51,975 nucleotides of DNA from Acidobacteriota bacterium (GTDB lineage Bacteria; Acidobacteriota; Terriglobia; Terriglobales; Acidobacteriaceae), in NCBI GenBank assembly GCA_003225005.1, contig QIAN01000139.1, forward strand, positions 1 through 51,975, written 5' to 3'. Below, in pieces: positions 8,116-16,599 of the stretch. Made by a program: the position numbers and the translations under genes. A model generated the notes under the pieces. It searched no databases, was not told the origin of the DNA, and saw nothing but the letters and a program-made list of their open reading frames with translations. Position 1 is the stretch's first letter. Each line of letters starts with the position of its first letter.

Positions 8116-9249
8116 ATGCAACCGATCACGTTCATGGAGCTCCTGCCCGGCCGACCGCCCAGTTTCGCCCGACCGAGACACCTGCAATTGCTACAAAACT
8201 TGCATGCGGATTGGGGCAAACGACACCTTTTGTGCGGTCTATTAGCGATGGCATGTGTGTTCGGAGCGAGTGCCCAATCACAAGACCGGCAGTTGGAAAC
8301 GCTCATAGAGAACGGGCAGAGTGATTTAGACGCCGGCGATTTCGGTCGTGCTGTCGTTAGCTTCGAGCGGGCAACGCAGATGGCACCGGACAATCTAGAA
8401 GCCAATCGAGGACTCCTGCTCAGTTATTTGCAGGCAAAGCGCCTGCCAGATGCAGAGAACGCAGGTCAGTCTGCAACCGCCCGTTGGCCGCAGGATGCGC
8501 CATTACAGCATTGGCTGGGGCTGGTTTATTTCAAAGAGCGTCAGAATGCAAAGGCCTTGGAACGGCTGCGCAGTGCCGAGGGCCTGGACGGCACGCGGTT
8601 CGATATTCACTTCGACGTAGCCTTGGTACTGCTCTCGGAGGAGCAGTATGCGGCGGCTGCGGAGGAATTGGAAAAAGCTATAAGGCTCGACCCGAACACC
8701 GCCATGGCTCATGTGTTGCTGGGCCGTTGTTATCAAAACACGAATCGTACCGTGCAAGCGATTGAGCAGTTTCAGGTCGCGCTGCGACTTGACCGGAACA
8801 TTCCGCTCGGCCACTATCATCTCGGGTTCGCTTATGCAAGTCTGGGCCACAACCCTGAAGCCATCGCCGAATACAAAAAAGAACAGACGCATTCGCCCGA
8901 CAATCCGTTAGTCCTTTATCAGCTGGGTCATTGTCTGCTAGAAGCAGGAGAATGGAAGTCCGCCGCAGCGCACTTGAAAAGAGCAGTGGAAGCTGACCCG
9001 CAAAATTCCGATGCCTCCTACGATTTGGGTAAGGCATTGCTTCTCGAAGGTGATGCTGAATCCGCGCTGCCAGCTTTGCGCCACGCGTCAGAGTTGAAGC
9101 CTGCGGATCCCAGCGTGCATTACCAGTTGGCACGAGCGCTCGGAAAGATGGGCCGAAAAGAAGAAGCACAACAAGAGTTCCAGACTTTCGCGGTGCTGAA
9201 GAAGACCCAACCTGTAGCCGGAGGAATGGCAGCCGGACCGACCCAGTGA
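8116..9249 (+). CDS. Secreted tetratricopeptide-repeat protein
   Basis: From the ATG at 8116 the product is 377 residues. It has an unusually long pre-hydrophobic N-terminus, then a signal-like segment HLLCGLLAMACVFGASAQS. The rest is about eight TPR units (for example AAEELEKAIRLDPNTAMAHV, AIEQFQVALRLDRN, AAAHLKRAVEADPQNSDAS, YDLGKALLLEGDAESALPAL). TPRs are protein-binding solenoids, so a periplasmic scaffold role is inferred. The start is uncertain: TTG at 8032 and ATG at 8134 are alternatives, and none has a convincing ribosome-binding site. Its TGA overlaps the start of the CRTAC1 gene (ATGA), so the two are translationally coupled and probably work together. Confidence 0.85.
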   Translation: MQPITFMELLPGRPPSFARPRHLQLLQNLHADWGKRHLLCGLLAMACVFGASAQSQDRQLETLIENGQSDLDAGDFGRAVVSFERATQMAPDNLEANRGLLLSYLQAKRLPDAENAGQSATARWPQDAPLQHWLGLVYFKERQNAKALERLRSAEGLDGTRFDIHFDVALVLLSEEQYAAAAEELEKAIRLDPNTAMAHVLLGRCYQNTNRTVQAIEQFQVALRLDRNIPLGHYHLGFAYASLGHNPEAIAEYKKEQTHSPDNPLVLYQLGHCLLEAGEWKSAAAHLKRAVEADPQNSDASYDLGKALLLEGDAESALPALRHASELKPADPSVHYQLARALGKMGRKEEAQQEFQTFAVLKKTQPVAGGMAAGPTQ

Positions 9250-11099
9250 TGCGCGGTCGTACATCGTTGCGGCTTAGATTCCCCGGTCGATGGGTGGCGG
9301 CAGCAATGCTATTTCTCGCGACGTGTGCATTGCCCCAAGCCTCGCAACAATCTAATCGGTCGCAACCCCGAACTGATCATGTTGCTGCGGACTCGATGTC
9401 CCGCAATCGGGGCGCGCATTCGAGCCCAGTATCTTTCGCGGATGTAACCGCGGCCGCTGGCATCGACTTCTCCCTCATCTGTGGCGGTCCGGAAAAGCGC
9501 TACATTATGGAATCCATGTGCGGCGGTATTGCGGTTTTCGACTACGACAATGACGGCTGGATGGACATCTTCCTCGTGAATGGATCCACGCTCGAAGATT
9601 TGAGAGCGGGAAAATGTCATCCCAGCAAGCTTTACCGTAACAATCACGACGGCACCTTCACCGATGTATCGGCCAAGTCTGGAATCAACCACTGCGGCTG
9701 GGGATTTGGGGCGGCCGCAGGCGAGTATGACAACGACGGCTGGGAAGATCTCTACATAACTTATCTCGATGGGGCCGTGCTTTATCACAACGACCACGAC
9801 GGCACGTTCACGGACGTAACCGCTAAAGCGGGTGTTGGCAATCTGGGGCGCTGGGGGACCAGCGCCGCCTTCGGCGACTACGACAATGATGGCAACCTCG
9901 ATCTCTACGTCGCGAACTACGTGGACCTTGATCTCAATCACCTGCCGGAATTAGGGCAGGGGCCGTTTTGCCAATACCGGGGGATTCCCGTCTCTTGCGG
10001 CCCACGCGGATTGAAGGGCGGAAGGGACAGGCTGTATCACAACAACGGCGACGGCACGTTCACCGACGTGAGCGAAAAGTTGAATATTGATCCGAACGCT
10101 TACTACGGGCTCGGTGTCCTCTGGCTGGATTACGACTTGGACGGCTGCCTCGATCTCTACGTAGCCGACGATTCGTCGCCCAGCATGCTGTATCACGGCG
10201 ACTGCAAGGGAGGCTTCACCGAAGTAGGCGTACAAGCCGGCGTGGCATACAGCGCGGATGGCCGTGAACAGGCCGGCATGGGCATCGATTCCGCCGACTA
10301 CGACAACGACGGTTGGCCTGACATCGCGAAAGCGAATTTTTCAGACGATAGCAACAACCTGTACCACAACGATCACAATGGCGAATTTACAGATCTCGCA
10401 GGCCCCGCGAACTTTGGACCTGTGAGCATTCCTTTTCTTGGTTTCGGACTCAAGTTCCTCGACTTTGACAACGACGGCTGGAAAGATATTTTCGTAGCGA
10501 ATGGTCACGTGAACCCCCAGGTGGACCAACACTCCTTTGGCGTGACCTACGCCGAACGGCCGCAGCTATTCCACAATCTCGAGAGCGGGAAATTTGAGGA
10601 GATCGGCATGACCGCCGGAACGCCGCTGGCTCGCCGTTATGTGGCCAGGGGCGCGGCTACTGCCGACTTCTTCAATGACGGCCGGGAAGACCTGCTGGTT
10701 AGTGTGCTCGACGGTCCTCCACTTCTCCTTCGCAATCAAGCTAAGAAGGGGCATTGGCTCCGTGTCAAAACCATAGGCGCCGCTTCTAACCATGACGGTT
10801 TTGGCGCCCGCGTGCAAATAAGAGCGGGCGGCTTGACTCAGACCGCTGAGGTCAGAGCCAACTCGAGTTTTGAGTCAGCCAGCGATTCGCGATTGCATTT
10901 CGGCTTGGGCGCGGCAACGCGAGCAGATTCAATTGCCATCCATTGGCCCTCGGGCAAGACGGATACTCTCGGTCCAGAATCTGCTGATCAGGAACTGGTG
11001 ATCCAGGAAGGACACGGCGTGCTGGCACGGCACGCACACGTCCCAGCCACAAGCAAGCCTGCCCAATCGCGCCAGCATTTAACTCATCGAGTACCATAG
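9246..11099 (+). CDS. CRTAC1-family FG-GAP/VCBS repeat protein with ASPIC/UnbV C-terminus
   Basis: The 617-residue product has a signal peptide (about residues 1-33; hydrophobic WVAAAMLFLATCALPQAS). It then has at least six FG-GAP/VCBS blades, each with a calcium-type loop such as FDYDNDGWMDIFLVNG, EYDNDGWEDLYI, DYDNDGNLDLYVANY and DFDNDGWKDIFVANG; together these predict an integrin-alpha-like beta-propeller. An ASPIC/UnbV domain closes the protein (about 495-580: GFGARVQIRAGG...SRLHFGLGA...IHWPSGKTDTL). The family is secreted or surface-exposed and of unknown activity. The start codon overlaps the stop of the TPR gene. A paralogue lies at 32600-34417. The last 35 residues are low-complexity. 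Confidence 0.9.
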   Translation: MMRGRTSLRLRFPGRWVAAAMLFLATCALPQASQQSNRSQPRTDHVAADSMSRNRGAHSSPVSFADVTAAAGIDFSLICGGPEKRYIMESMCGGIAVFDYDNDGWMDIFLVNGSTLEDLRAGKCHPSKLYRNNHDGTFTDVSAKSGINHCGWGFGAAAGEYDNDGWEDLYITYLDGAVLYHNDHDGTFTDVTAKAGVGNLGRWGTSAAFGDYDNDGNLDLYVANYVDLDLNHLPELGQGPFCQYRGIPVSCGPRGLKGGRDRLYHNNGDGTFTDVSEKLNIDPNAYYGLGVLWLDYDLDGCLDLYVADDSSPSMLYHGDCKGGFTEVGVQAGVAYSADGREQAGMGIDSADYDNDGWPDIAKANFSDDSNNLYHNDHNGEFTDLAGPANFGPVSIPFLGFGLKFLDFDNDGWKDIFVANGHVNPQVDQHSFGVTYAERPQLFHNLESGKFEEIGMTAGTPLARRYVARGAATADFFNDGREDLLVSVLDGPPLLLRNQAKKGHWLRVKTIGAASNHDGFGARVQIRAGGLTQTAEVRANSSFESASDSRLHFGLGAATRADSIAIHWPSGKTDTLGPESADQELVIQEGHGVLARHAHVPATSKPAQSRQHLTHRVP

Positions 11100-11422
11100 T
11101 TGAACCGGATCGGACACCGACAGGGCTACAGGGTGCAAGAAAGCTAAGCGGACCGGCCGAGAGCCATTCGAAATCCTTGCTGGAAAACTTGCTCTCGCTT
11201 CCCACGTTATTTCCTTCCAAATTATGGAGCCACCTTTGGGCAGCCCTACACTTCCTCATAGTGCAAAACCACTAATAGCTTGTAAGTTGTTGATTATTAA
11301 CAGGAGCTTGTTTGGATTGTTATGTGCTGTTGCACACACCCTTTGGGACTGTGTGGATAGGCGCGAGTCGTCACTATCCCGTCCCGCTAGATTCGCTTTT
11401 CTCAAGGAATCAGCAAGATAGC

Positions 11423-11451
11423 TTGACAGGGGCAATTCGAAGGCGCACAAT
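11423..11451 (+). promoter_or_regulatory. Sigma-70-type promoter for the TonB-dependent receptor
   Basis: A perfect -35 hexamer TTGACA (11423-11428) is followed, after 17 bases, by CACAAT (11446-11451), which matches the -10 consensus TATAAT at four of six positions. It is the best promoter-like sequence I found and lies about 165 bases upstream of the receptor ATG. Whether it is used is inferred. Confidence 0.5.
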
Positions 11452-11600
11452 GGCGCGCGTTTAAAAGGACTGCTAAAACGCGCTCACACTAGGTGTTGCG
11501 AACCAATGGTTGTGATGCAAGCTAAGGATGTGAGGGTTGTCAGCTCTTGATGAGATAAACGTGGGGTCAATCGCGGTCTCAAAACGATCGAAAAGCTTGG

Positions 11601-11607
11601 GGAGGAG
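11601..11607 (+). promoter_or_regulatory. Shine-Dalgarno site fixing the receptor start
   Basis: GGAGGAG at 11601-11607 lies 7 bases before the ATG at 11615. It selects this internal ATG over an in-frame upstream start at 11537, and the resulting protein begins directly with a signal peptide. Confidence 0.7.
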
Positions 11608-11614
11608 AGTCGTT

Positions 11615-14600
11615 ATGACAAGGCTACGCTGTTGCTTCGTTGTGTTGTGCACGCTGCTGTTGACCTTGGGTGCGATAGCGCAGGTTCAAAACGGTCAATT
11701 CTCCGGCACTGTGACCGACCCTAGCGGGGCGGCGGTTCCCAACGCGAAGGTGACAATCACTAACCAGGCGACAAACCTGTCGGTGACGGTCATGTCGAAT
11801 CAGACTGGTGCCTACGGTGCCAAAGAACTGCCGGTTGGCACGTATAAGATCACGGTGGAGGCAAGCGGCTTCAAAACCTTCTCCGATGTTGGCGTCGTGC
11901 TGAACGCCGGCTCAATTGCGCACGTCGACGCGAAGATGGCGCTCGGTCAGGCTCGCGAAGTAGTGGAGGTCACCAGCCAGGAAGTAGCAGTCAACACAGA
12001 AGATTCCAAGCTGGCCTCGACGGTGAGTTCCACTCAGATCAACAACCTGCCCCTGAACGGCCGCAACGTGTTTGACCTGATGCAAATGAGCGCTGGCGCC
12101 GTGAACGTCAACGGAGTGGATTTTGAAAATGGTCACGGCACTGTCGTCAATGGCGTGCGCGAAGACTTCAATGGCTTCCTGGTCAATGGCGTCTCCAACA
12201 AGGGTCTGAGCGGCGGCGCGGTCAACGTGCCGATTCAGGATAGCGTGGAAGAATTCCAGCAATTGCAGCTCAACATGTCGGCACAGTATGGCAACAGCGC
12301 GGGGGGTACCGTAAACCTCGTAACCAAATCCGGCACCAATAACTGGCATGGCAGCCTGTGGGAGTATCTACGCAACGACGCGCTGGATGCCAATCAGTTT
12401 TTCCTGAATCAAAAGGGCGTCGCAAAACCCGCCTTGCGATTTAACCAATTTGGCGCCACGGTGGGTGGACCCATCGTGAAGGACAAGTTGTTCTTTTTCC
12501 TCTCCTTGCAAGGAGACCGTTTCAGGACGATCGGGGCGCCAATTACAACCACACAAGAGACTGCAGCATGGCGCAACGCGGTCATCCAGGCCGATGCCAA
12601 CGCGACTGCCGCTGGAGACTCGGTCAACTCCGTCGCCGCTCTGCTCTATAGCAACTTTGCGCCAGCAAATCCTGGCACACCCGGCACCCTCACAGCGAAC
12701 TCGTACGCGGCGACGTCTGCGGCCGGAAACTTCTCCCGCTTCCTGTGCCCCTCGGCAAACTTTGGCGGCACTCCACTGATGGCGAAGAAGTGGCAGTATC
12801 TGTTCGGAATCACCGCACAAGACATTGCTGACATGAATGCGGCCGGCTGCCCGGACACACCAGCAACTACGCTGCAAGGCACCCTCGACCGGAATGCTCC
12901 AATCCAAGAAGACAGCGTTGCCACTTTCAAGAGCCAGACGCAGACCCTCGGCAATTTGTTTAATGGAAACGAGGCCTCGTTGCGGGTGGATTACAATTGG
13001 AACCCTAACAATCGGCTGTTCGCCCAATACAACTACCTCCGCGAGACGGATACATTTGGCTTCTGCAATGCAGCCTGCACCCGCGGGTTCAGCAATCCGT
13101 TCCGCAACAACTTCCCGCAGGGCTCGCTGAGTTGGGTGCACACCTTGAGCCCGAGCATTTTGAATGAGGCTCGTGTGGGATACCTGCAGAACAACACTAA
13201 GATCACCGTGAGCAGCGGCGGTGTGCCGGCGATCGGGTTTGCTGACGGATCGGCGGGCTTCGGCTCCTACAACGGCTACCCACAGAATTTCAAAGAGAAC
13301 ATTTACACTTACTCCGACCTGGTCTCGATCAGCCACAGGAACCACAGCATGAAGGTGGGTGTAGACTTTCGGCGCAATATCGAGAACAGCGAATTCAACG
13401 TGGCGCGTCCCTCCTACTATTTCTACGATCAGGTGTTTTTTGCGGCGGACGCTCCCTACTATCAAGCGGCAGGCGTAGATCCTGGGATATGCAAGGCGCC
13501 TTGCCCTTCTTCTTCGTTCAACCCAACCCCCTCCTCTCAGTTGAGCAGCAACTTCCGGCATTGGCGCAATCTGGAAATGGGAGCCTATTTCCAGGATGAC
13601 TGGAAGGTTTCGAAGCGTTTGACCCTGAACCTCGGTCTTCGTTACGACCTCTACAGGCGGCACAGCGAAGAAAACAATTTGGCAACCACGTTTATTCCCG
13701 GGCCGGGAACTAACGCAATAGACTGGGTCGCCAACGCAAATGTTCCGAGACATCAAATCGGAACCATTAATGGTGTGACATACGACTGCACCTCCGACAC
13801 TGCGGTCCTGCTTTCAACTCTGGCAGGGGTTTGCGGTCCAGGGGGGTTTGCGCCGTCCAAGACCTTGGGCGCGGGTGACCACAACGACTTTGGGCCACGT
13901 GTCGGGTTCGCCTGGGACGTGTTCGGCAATGGTAAGACATCATTGCGCAGCGGGTTCGGCGTAGCCTACGAAGGCACCCTGTACAACCCGCTCTCGAACT
14001 CGCGCTGGAATCTCCCTTACTATTCGTTCAACGGGATAGTGGGCGGAGTTGGCGTGGCTAACGCGGACGTAGTTTATGGCCCGTCGATCTGTACTGGAAC
14101 TCCGCCAAACGGCCTTTGCGTTCAAGATCCAACGACAGCCCCGAGGTTTACGGGCGCACCAGGACCGACGCAGAATCAGGGGCCTGCAGGACAGGCGCAG
14201 ACTCAAGGTAATATCAGCGGCTGGGATCCGAGCAACCCGAACAAGGCTGTCCTAACGGGGATCATTTTCCCGAAGGGAATTAAGGACCCCTATGTGTACA
14301 ACTACTATTTAGGGGTACAGCATGAAATCATGCCCAAGACTGTACTGGAGGTTAATTATGTGGGCACGACGGGCCACAAGCTCTTCCGCTCTGAAGATAT
14401 CAACCGTCGGCCGGGTACTCTCCTGCCCGCAGACTCTGTTGTTACCGACAATTTGGGGCGCACTTGGACGGGGAACGACGGCCGACCCAATGGGAACTAC
14501 GGCCGCCTAAGGAACTGGCAGAATGCGGTCAATTCGAATTACAACTCCTTGCAGGCTTCCGTGAAACAGAAAATGAGTCACGGGCTGCAGTTTAATGTGA

Positions 14601-15421
14601 ACTATACCTACAGCCACTCCATTGACGAGGGATCAACTTGGCACAGCGGTGCCACTACCGCCAATGGATCCGCTGCCGGTGAGGGCTTCACAACAGACCA
14701 GACACTGCCTGGTCTGGATCGAGGTAATTCGATTTATGACATCCGGCAGCGTCTGGTTTTGAACTACGTCTGGCAATTGCCCGGGCAGAACCTGAAGGGC
14801 GTTCTGGGATGGATTGCTGGCGGCTGGTCGTACAACGGCATCTGGTCGCTCCAAAGCGGGGCGCACTGGGAGCCCTTCACTGGCGGTTTTGATAATCTAT
14901 CGGGGGACTGCTCTACGTCGGGCATAGCCAGCGGTCTCTGCGTCAATACCGGCGGCGACTTTAACCTCGACCGCGGGAGGAATGATCGACCGAACTCGTC
15001 CGTAGCGGGGCTCAGTGGAGTGGGTCACGACAGCTGGGCGAAGGGATGGGGAGCGACGCAAGGTAGTGGGACGGAAGTCATCACGACCTCACCAGGCGTC
15101 ACGTTCTCATCACCGTGCTTAGCATGCGTGGGCGACCTCGGCCGTAACACTTTTGTTGGTCCGGGCCAGTGGTATGCAGATATGACCCTCTCGAAGACCT
15201 TCAAGTTCACCGAGCGGGTCAACTTGAAGTTTGACGCCAACGCCTTCAACATCTTCAACCACACCAATTTCCTCCTGGCGACACAAGGTGGAGGCGCGCA
15301 CAACCAGTACGCGTCCAACGATCCGGTGAGCGGAGGTCTTACTGCAGTTAGCAACTTTGGTAAAGCAGCTGGCACTCTCAATGCCCGGAACTTGCAGATT
15401 GGTTTGAAGCTCAGCTTCTAG
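11615..15421 (+). CDS. Oar-like TonB-dependent receptor with carboxypeptidase-regulatory N-terminal domain
   Basis: The 1268-residue outer-membrane protein starts with a signal peptide (MTRLRCCFVVLCTLLLTLGA, cleaved near AIAQ). A carboxypeptidase-regulatory-like beta-sandwich follows (about 25-105: FSGTVTDPSGAAVPNAKVTI...ELPVGTYKITVEASGF). A plug-like region (NNLPLNGRNVFDLMQM...GGTVNLVTKSGTNNWHGS) and a long beta-barrel complete it. It ends in phenylalanine (LQIGLKLSF), the usual outer-membrane insertion signal. Such Oar-like receptors are expanded in Acidobacteria and are thought to take up large or carbohydrate substrates; the ligand is unknown. It is expressed as a single gene between its own promoter and a strong terminator. 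Downstream neighbours are TPR and sulfatase-fold proteins, hinting at surface polymer processing. Confidence 0.92.
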   Translation: MTRLRCCFVVLCTLLLTLGAIAQVQNGQFSGTVTDPSGAAVPNAKVTITNQATNLSVTVMSNQTGAYGAKELPVGTYKITVEASGFKTFSDVGVVLNAGSIAHVDAKMALGQAREVVEVTSQEVAVNTEDSKLASTVSSTQINNLPLNGRNVFDLMQMSAGAVNVNGVDFENGHGTVVNGVREDFNGFLVNGVSNKGLSGGAVNVPIQDSVEEFQQLQLNMSAQYGNSAGGTVNLVTKSGTNNWHGSLWEYLRNDALDANQFFLNQKGVAKPALRFNQFGATVGGPIVKDKLFFFLSLQGDRFRTIGAPITTTQETAAWRNAVIQADANATAAGDSVNSVAALLYSNFAPANPGTPGTLTANSYAATSAAGNFSRFLCPSANFGGTPLMAKKWQYLFGITAQDIADMNAAGCPDTPATTLQGTLDRNAPIQEDSVATFKSQTQTLGNLFNGNEASLRVDYNWNPNNRLFAQYNYLRETDTFGFCNAACTRGFSNPFRNNFPQGSLSWVHTLSPSILNEARVGYLQNNTKITVSSGGVPAIGFADGSAGFGSYNGYPQNFKENIYTYSDLVSISHRNHSMKVGVDFRRNIENSEFNVARPSYYFYDQVFFAADAPYYQAAGVDPGICKAPCPSSSFNPTPSSQLSSNFRHWRNLEMGAYFQDDWKVSKRLTLNLGLRYDLYRRHSEENNLATTFIPGPGTNAIDWVANANVPRHQIGTINGVTYDCTSDTAVLLSTLAGVCGPGGFAPSKTLGAGDHNDFGPRVGFAWDVFGNGKTSLRSGFGVAYEGTLYNPLSNSRWNLPYYSFNGIVGGVGVANADVVYGPSICTGTPPNGLCVQDPTTAPRFTGAPGPTQNQGPAGQAQTQGNISGWDPSNPNKAVLTGIIFPKGIKDPYVYNYYLGVQHEIMPKTVLEVNYVGTTGHKLFRSEDINRRPGTLLPADSVVTDNLGRTWTGNDGRPNGNYGRLRNWQNAVNSNYNSLQASVKQKMSHGLQFNVNYTYSHSIDEGSTWHSGATTANGSAAGEGFTTDQTLPGLDRGNSIYDIRQRLVLNYVWQLPGQNLKGVLGWIAGGWSYNGIWSLQSGAHWEPFTGGFDNLSGDCSTSGIASGLCVNTGGDFNLDRGRNDRPNSSVAGLSGVGHDSWAKGWGATQGSGTEVITTSPGVTFSSPCLACVGDLGRNTFVGPGQWYADMTLSKTFKFTERVNLKFDANAFNIFNHTNFLLATQGGGAHNQYASNDPVSGGLTAVSNFGKAAGTLNARNLQIGLKLSF

Positions 15422-15446
15422 CCGAAGAACCGGTTACCTTTCAGAG

Positions 15447-15480
15447 CTTGCCGCCGGTTCTCCGGCGGCAAGTTTTTTTT
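15447..15480 (+). terminator. Intrinsic terminator of the TonB-dependent receptor gene
   Basis: A perfect 11-base-pair GC-rich stem (CTTGCCGCCGG at 15447-15457 paired with CCGGCGGCAAG at 15462-15472) encloses a 4-base loop and is followed by eight T residues (15473-15480). It starts 26 bases after the receptor stop. It also shows that the downstream TPR gene cannot begin at the in-frame TTG at 15448, which lies inside the stem. Confidence 0.93.
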
Positions 15481-15516
15481 CTTTCAAGCGTTTTCGCCTT
15501 TGTGCGGGGGTATCAC

Positions 15517-16524
15517 ATGGGCAGGGGCTCTCGCCGTTTCATCGTCTTCGTCGTCTCCGCATTTCTGACAGTCATACTGATGTCGGCTTGTCTTAATGCC
15601 CAGCAACAACAGAGTCCACTGGGGAAAATCATCGGCGACATCAGGGTGGCTAAAGGAGATTTTCCCCCAACTCCGATACTCGTCACCTTGGAACTACATG
15701 GGTCAGCCATTGAGAGCGTGTATAGTGACGGCCAGGGCAGATTTGGCTTTTACAGTCTTTACGCAAACCAGTACCGCGTCTCTATCGACGATGAGGCTTA
15801 CCAGGCAGTCAGCGAGAACATAACTGTATACCCTGATGTCGACCCGATGAATTTTGTGCAGTTCGTTCTGATTCCTCGCGAAGACAGAAAAAAGCCAGAC
15901 CCTCTGCAGAAGAGAGTCGCAGGAAGCAATCCCTATCTTGTGGATACTGCTGAGTATTACAGGCGTTTTCCCAAGAAAACGGTCAAAGAGTTTGAGAAGG
16001 GCGTGAATGCGGAGAAACAAGACAAGGCCGAGGAGGCCATTGAGCATTACCGGAAAGCTCTCGGCTACTCCCCCGACTTCTATCCCGCAGACAATAATCT
16101 CGGTTCGGCCTACCTGAGCCGCCAGCAATTTGCCGACGCGCGGAGCCAGTTCGAGGCGGCCATCAAAGCCAATCAGAACGATCCTGAGGCGCACTTCAAC
16201 CTGGCCAACGTAATGTTGCTGACCAAACGTTACGATGAGGCCACAGTTGAGATTGAGGAAGGCTTGAAGCGCCAGCCTGTCTCAGCATTTGGCCAATTTT
16301 TGCGCGGAACTCTCTACTCTCACACCGCTCGTCCGGATCTGGCCGAAAAGAGTCTGCTGATGGCGCTGGATCTCGACCCAAGGATGCCGCAAGTGTATCT
16401 GCAGTTGGTTAATCTGTATCTGGCCTACCTCAAGGCTTTCCCCGATTCGCAGTTTTCACGGAAGGCGCGCGAGTTGCTGAAGCGGCTGCAGGGAGAAACA
16501 TCCGCATCGGCAAACCCACACTGA
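15517..16524 (+). CDS. Secreted protein with carboxypeptidase-regulatory-like and TPR domains
   Basis: From the ATG at 15517 the product is 335 residues. A hydrophobic export signal (RRFIVFVVSAFLTVILMSAC) ends in a possible lipobox, MSAC, so it may be a lipoprotein; cleavage after LNAQ is the alternative. Residues about 40-130 form a beta-sandwich resembling carboxypeptidase-regulatory/CnaB folds (ILVTLELHGSAIESVYSDGQGRF). About five TPR units follow (AIEHYRKALGYSPDFYPADN, ARSQFEAAIKANQNDPEAH, AEKSLLMALDLDPRM). The regulatory fold echoes the one on the neighbouring receptor. The ribosome-binding site is weak (GCGGGGG). It lies 75 bases upstream of the first sulfatase/TPR gene on the same strand. 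Confidence 0.85.
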   Translation: MGRGSRRFIVFVVSAFLTVILMSACLNAQQQQSPLGKIIGDIRVAKGDFPPTPILVTLELHGSAIESVYSDGQGRFGFYSLYANQYRVSIDDEAYQAVSENITVYPDVDPMNFVQFVLIPREDRKKPDPLQKRVAGSNPYLVDTAEYYRRFPKKTVKEFEKGVNAEKQDKAEEAIEHYRKALGYSPDFYPADNNLGSAYLSRQQFADARSQFEAAIKANQNDPEAHFNLANVMLLTKRYDEATVEIEEGLKRQPVSAFGQFLRGTLYSHTARPDLAEKSLLMALDLDPRMPQVYLQLVNLYLAYLKAFPDSQFSRKARELLKRLQGETSASANPH

Positions 16525-16599
16525 GCCAGTCCTGTTCCTTAGCGATCCTGGCGAGAGTCTGCCTGGCCACAATCTGCCGATGATAAACTTTTGTATCCT

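Larger units (their letters stand above)
11100..11614. other. Intergenic region before the TonB-dependent receptor
   Basis: This 515-base stretch separates the CRTAC1 gene from the receptor gene. No plausible gene is seen; the short open frames in it have no recognisable content or ribosome-binding site. It holds one good promoter candidate (11423-11451) and, close to the receptor ATG, a strong Shine-Dalgarno sequence. The roughly 160-base leader between promoter and ATG is long enough to carry regulation, but I could not identify a known riboswitch. Confidence 0.5.

Noticed and set aside
7869-8405. N-terminal extension of the VWA protein by 179 codons
   Set aside because: The extension lacks any fold-like pattern, overlaps the divergent TPR gene, and a strong Shine-Dalgarno with signal peptide marks the start at 7868.
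12368-13756. 462-codon open frame on the minus strand inside the TonB-dependent receptor gene
   Set aside because: The product has no domain, no plausible start context and biased composition; the plus-strand protein is clearly the real one.
15448-15516. TTG start for the TPR gene after the receptor
   Set aside because: It lies within the stem of the intrinsic terminator; the ATG at 15517 leads directly into the signal peptide.
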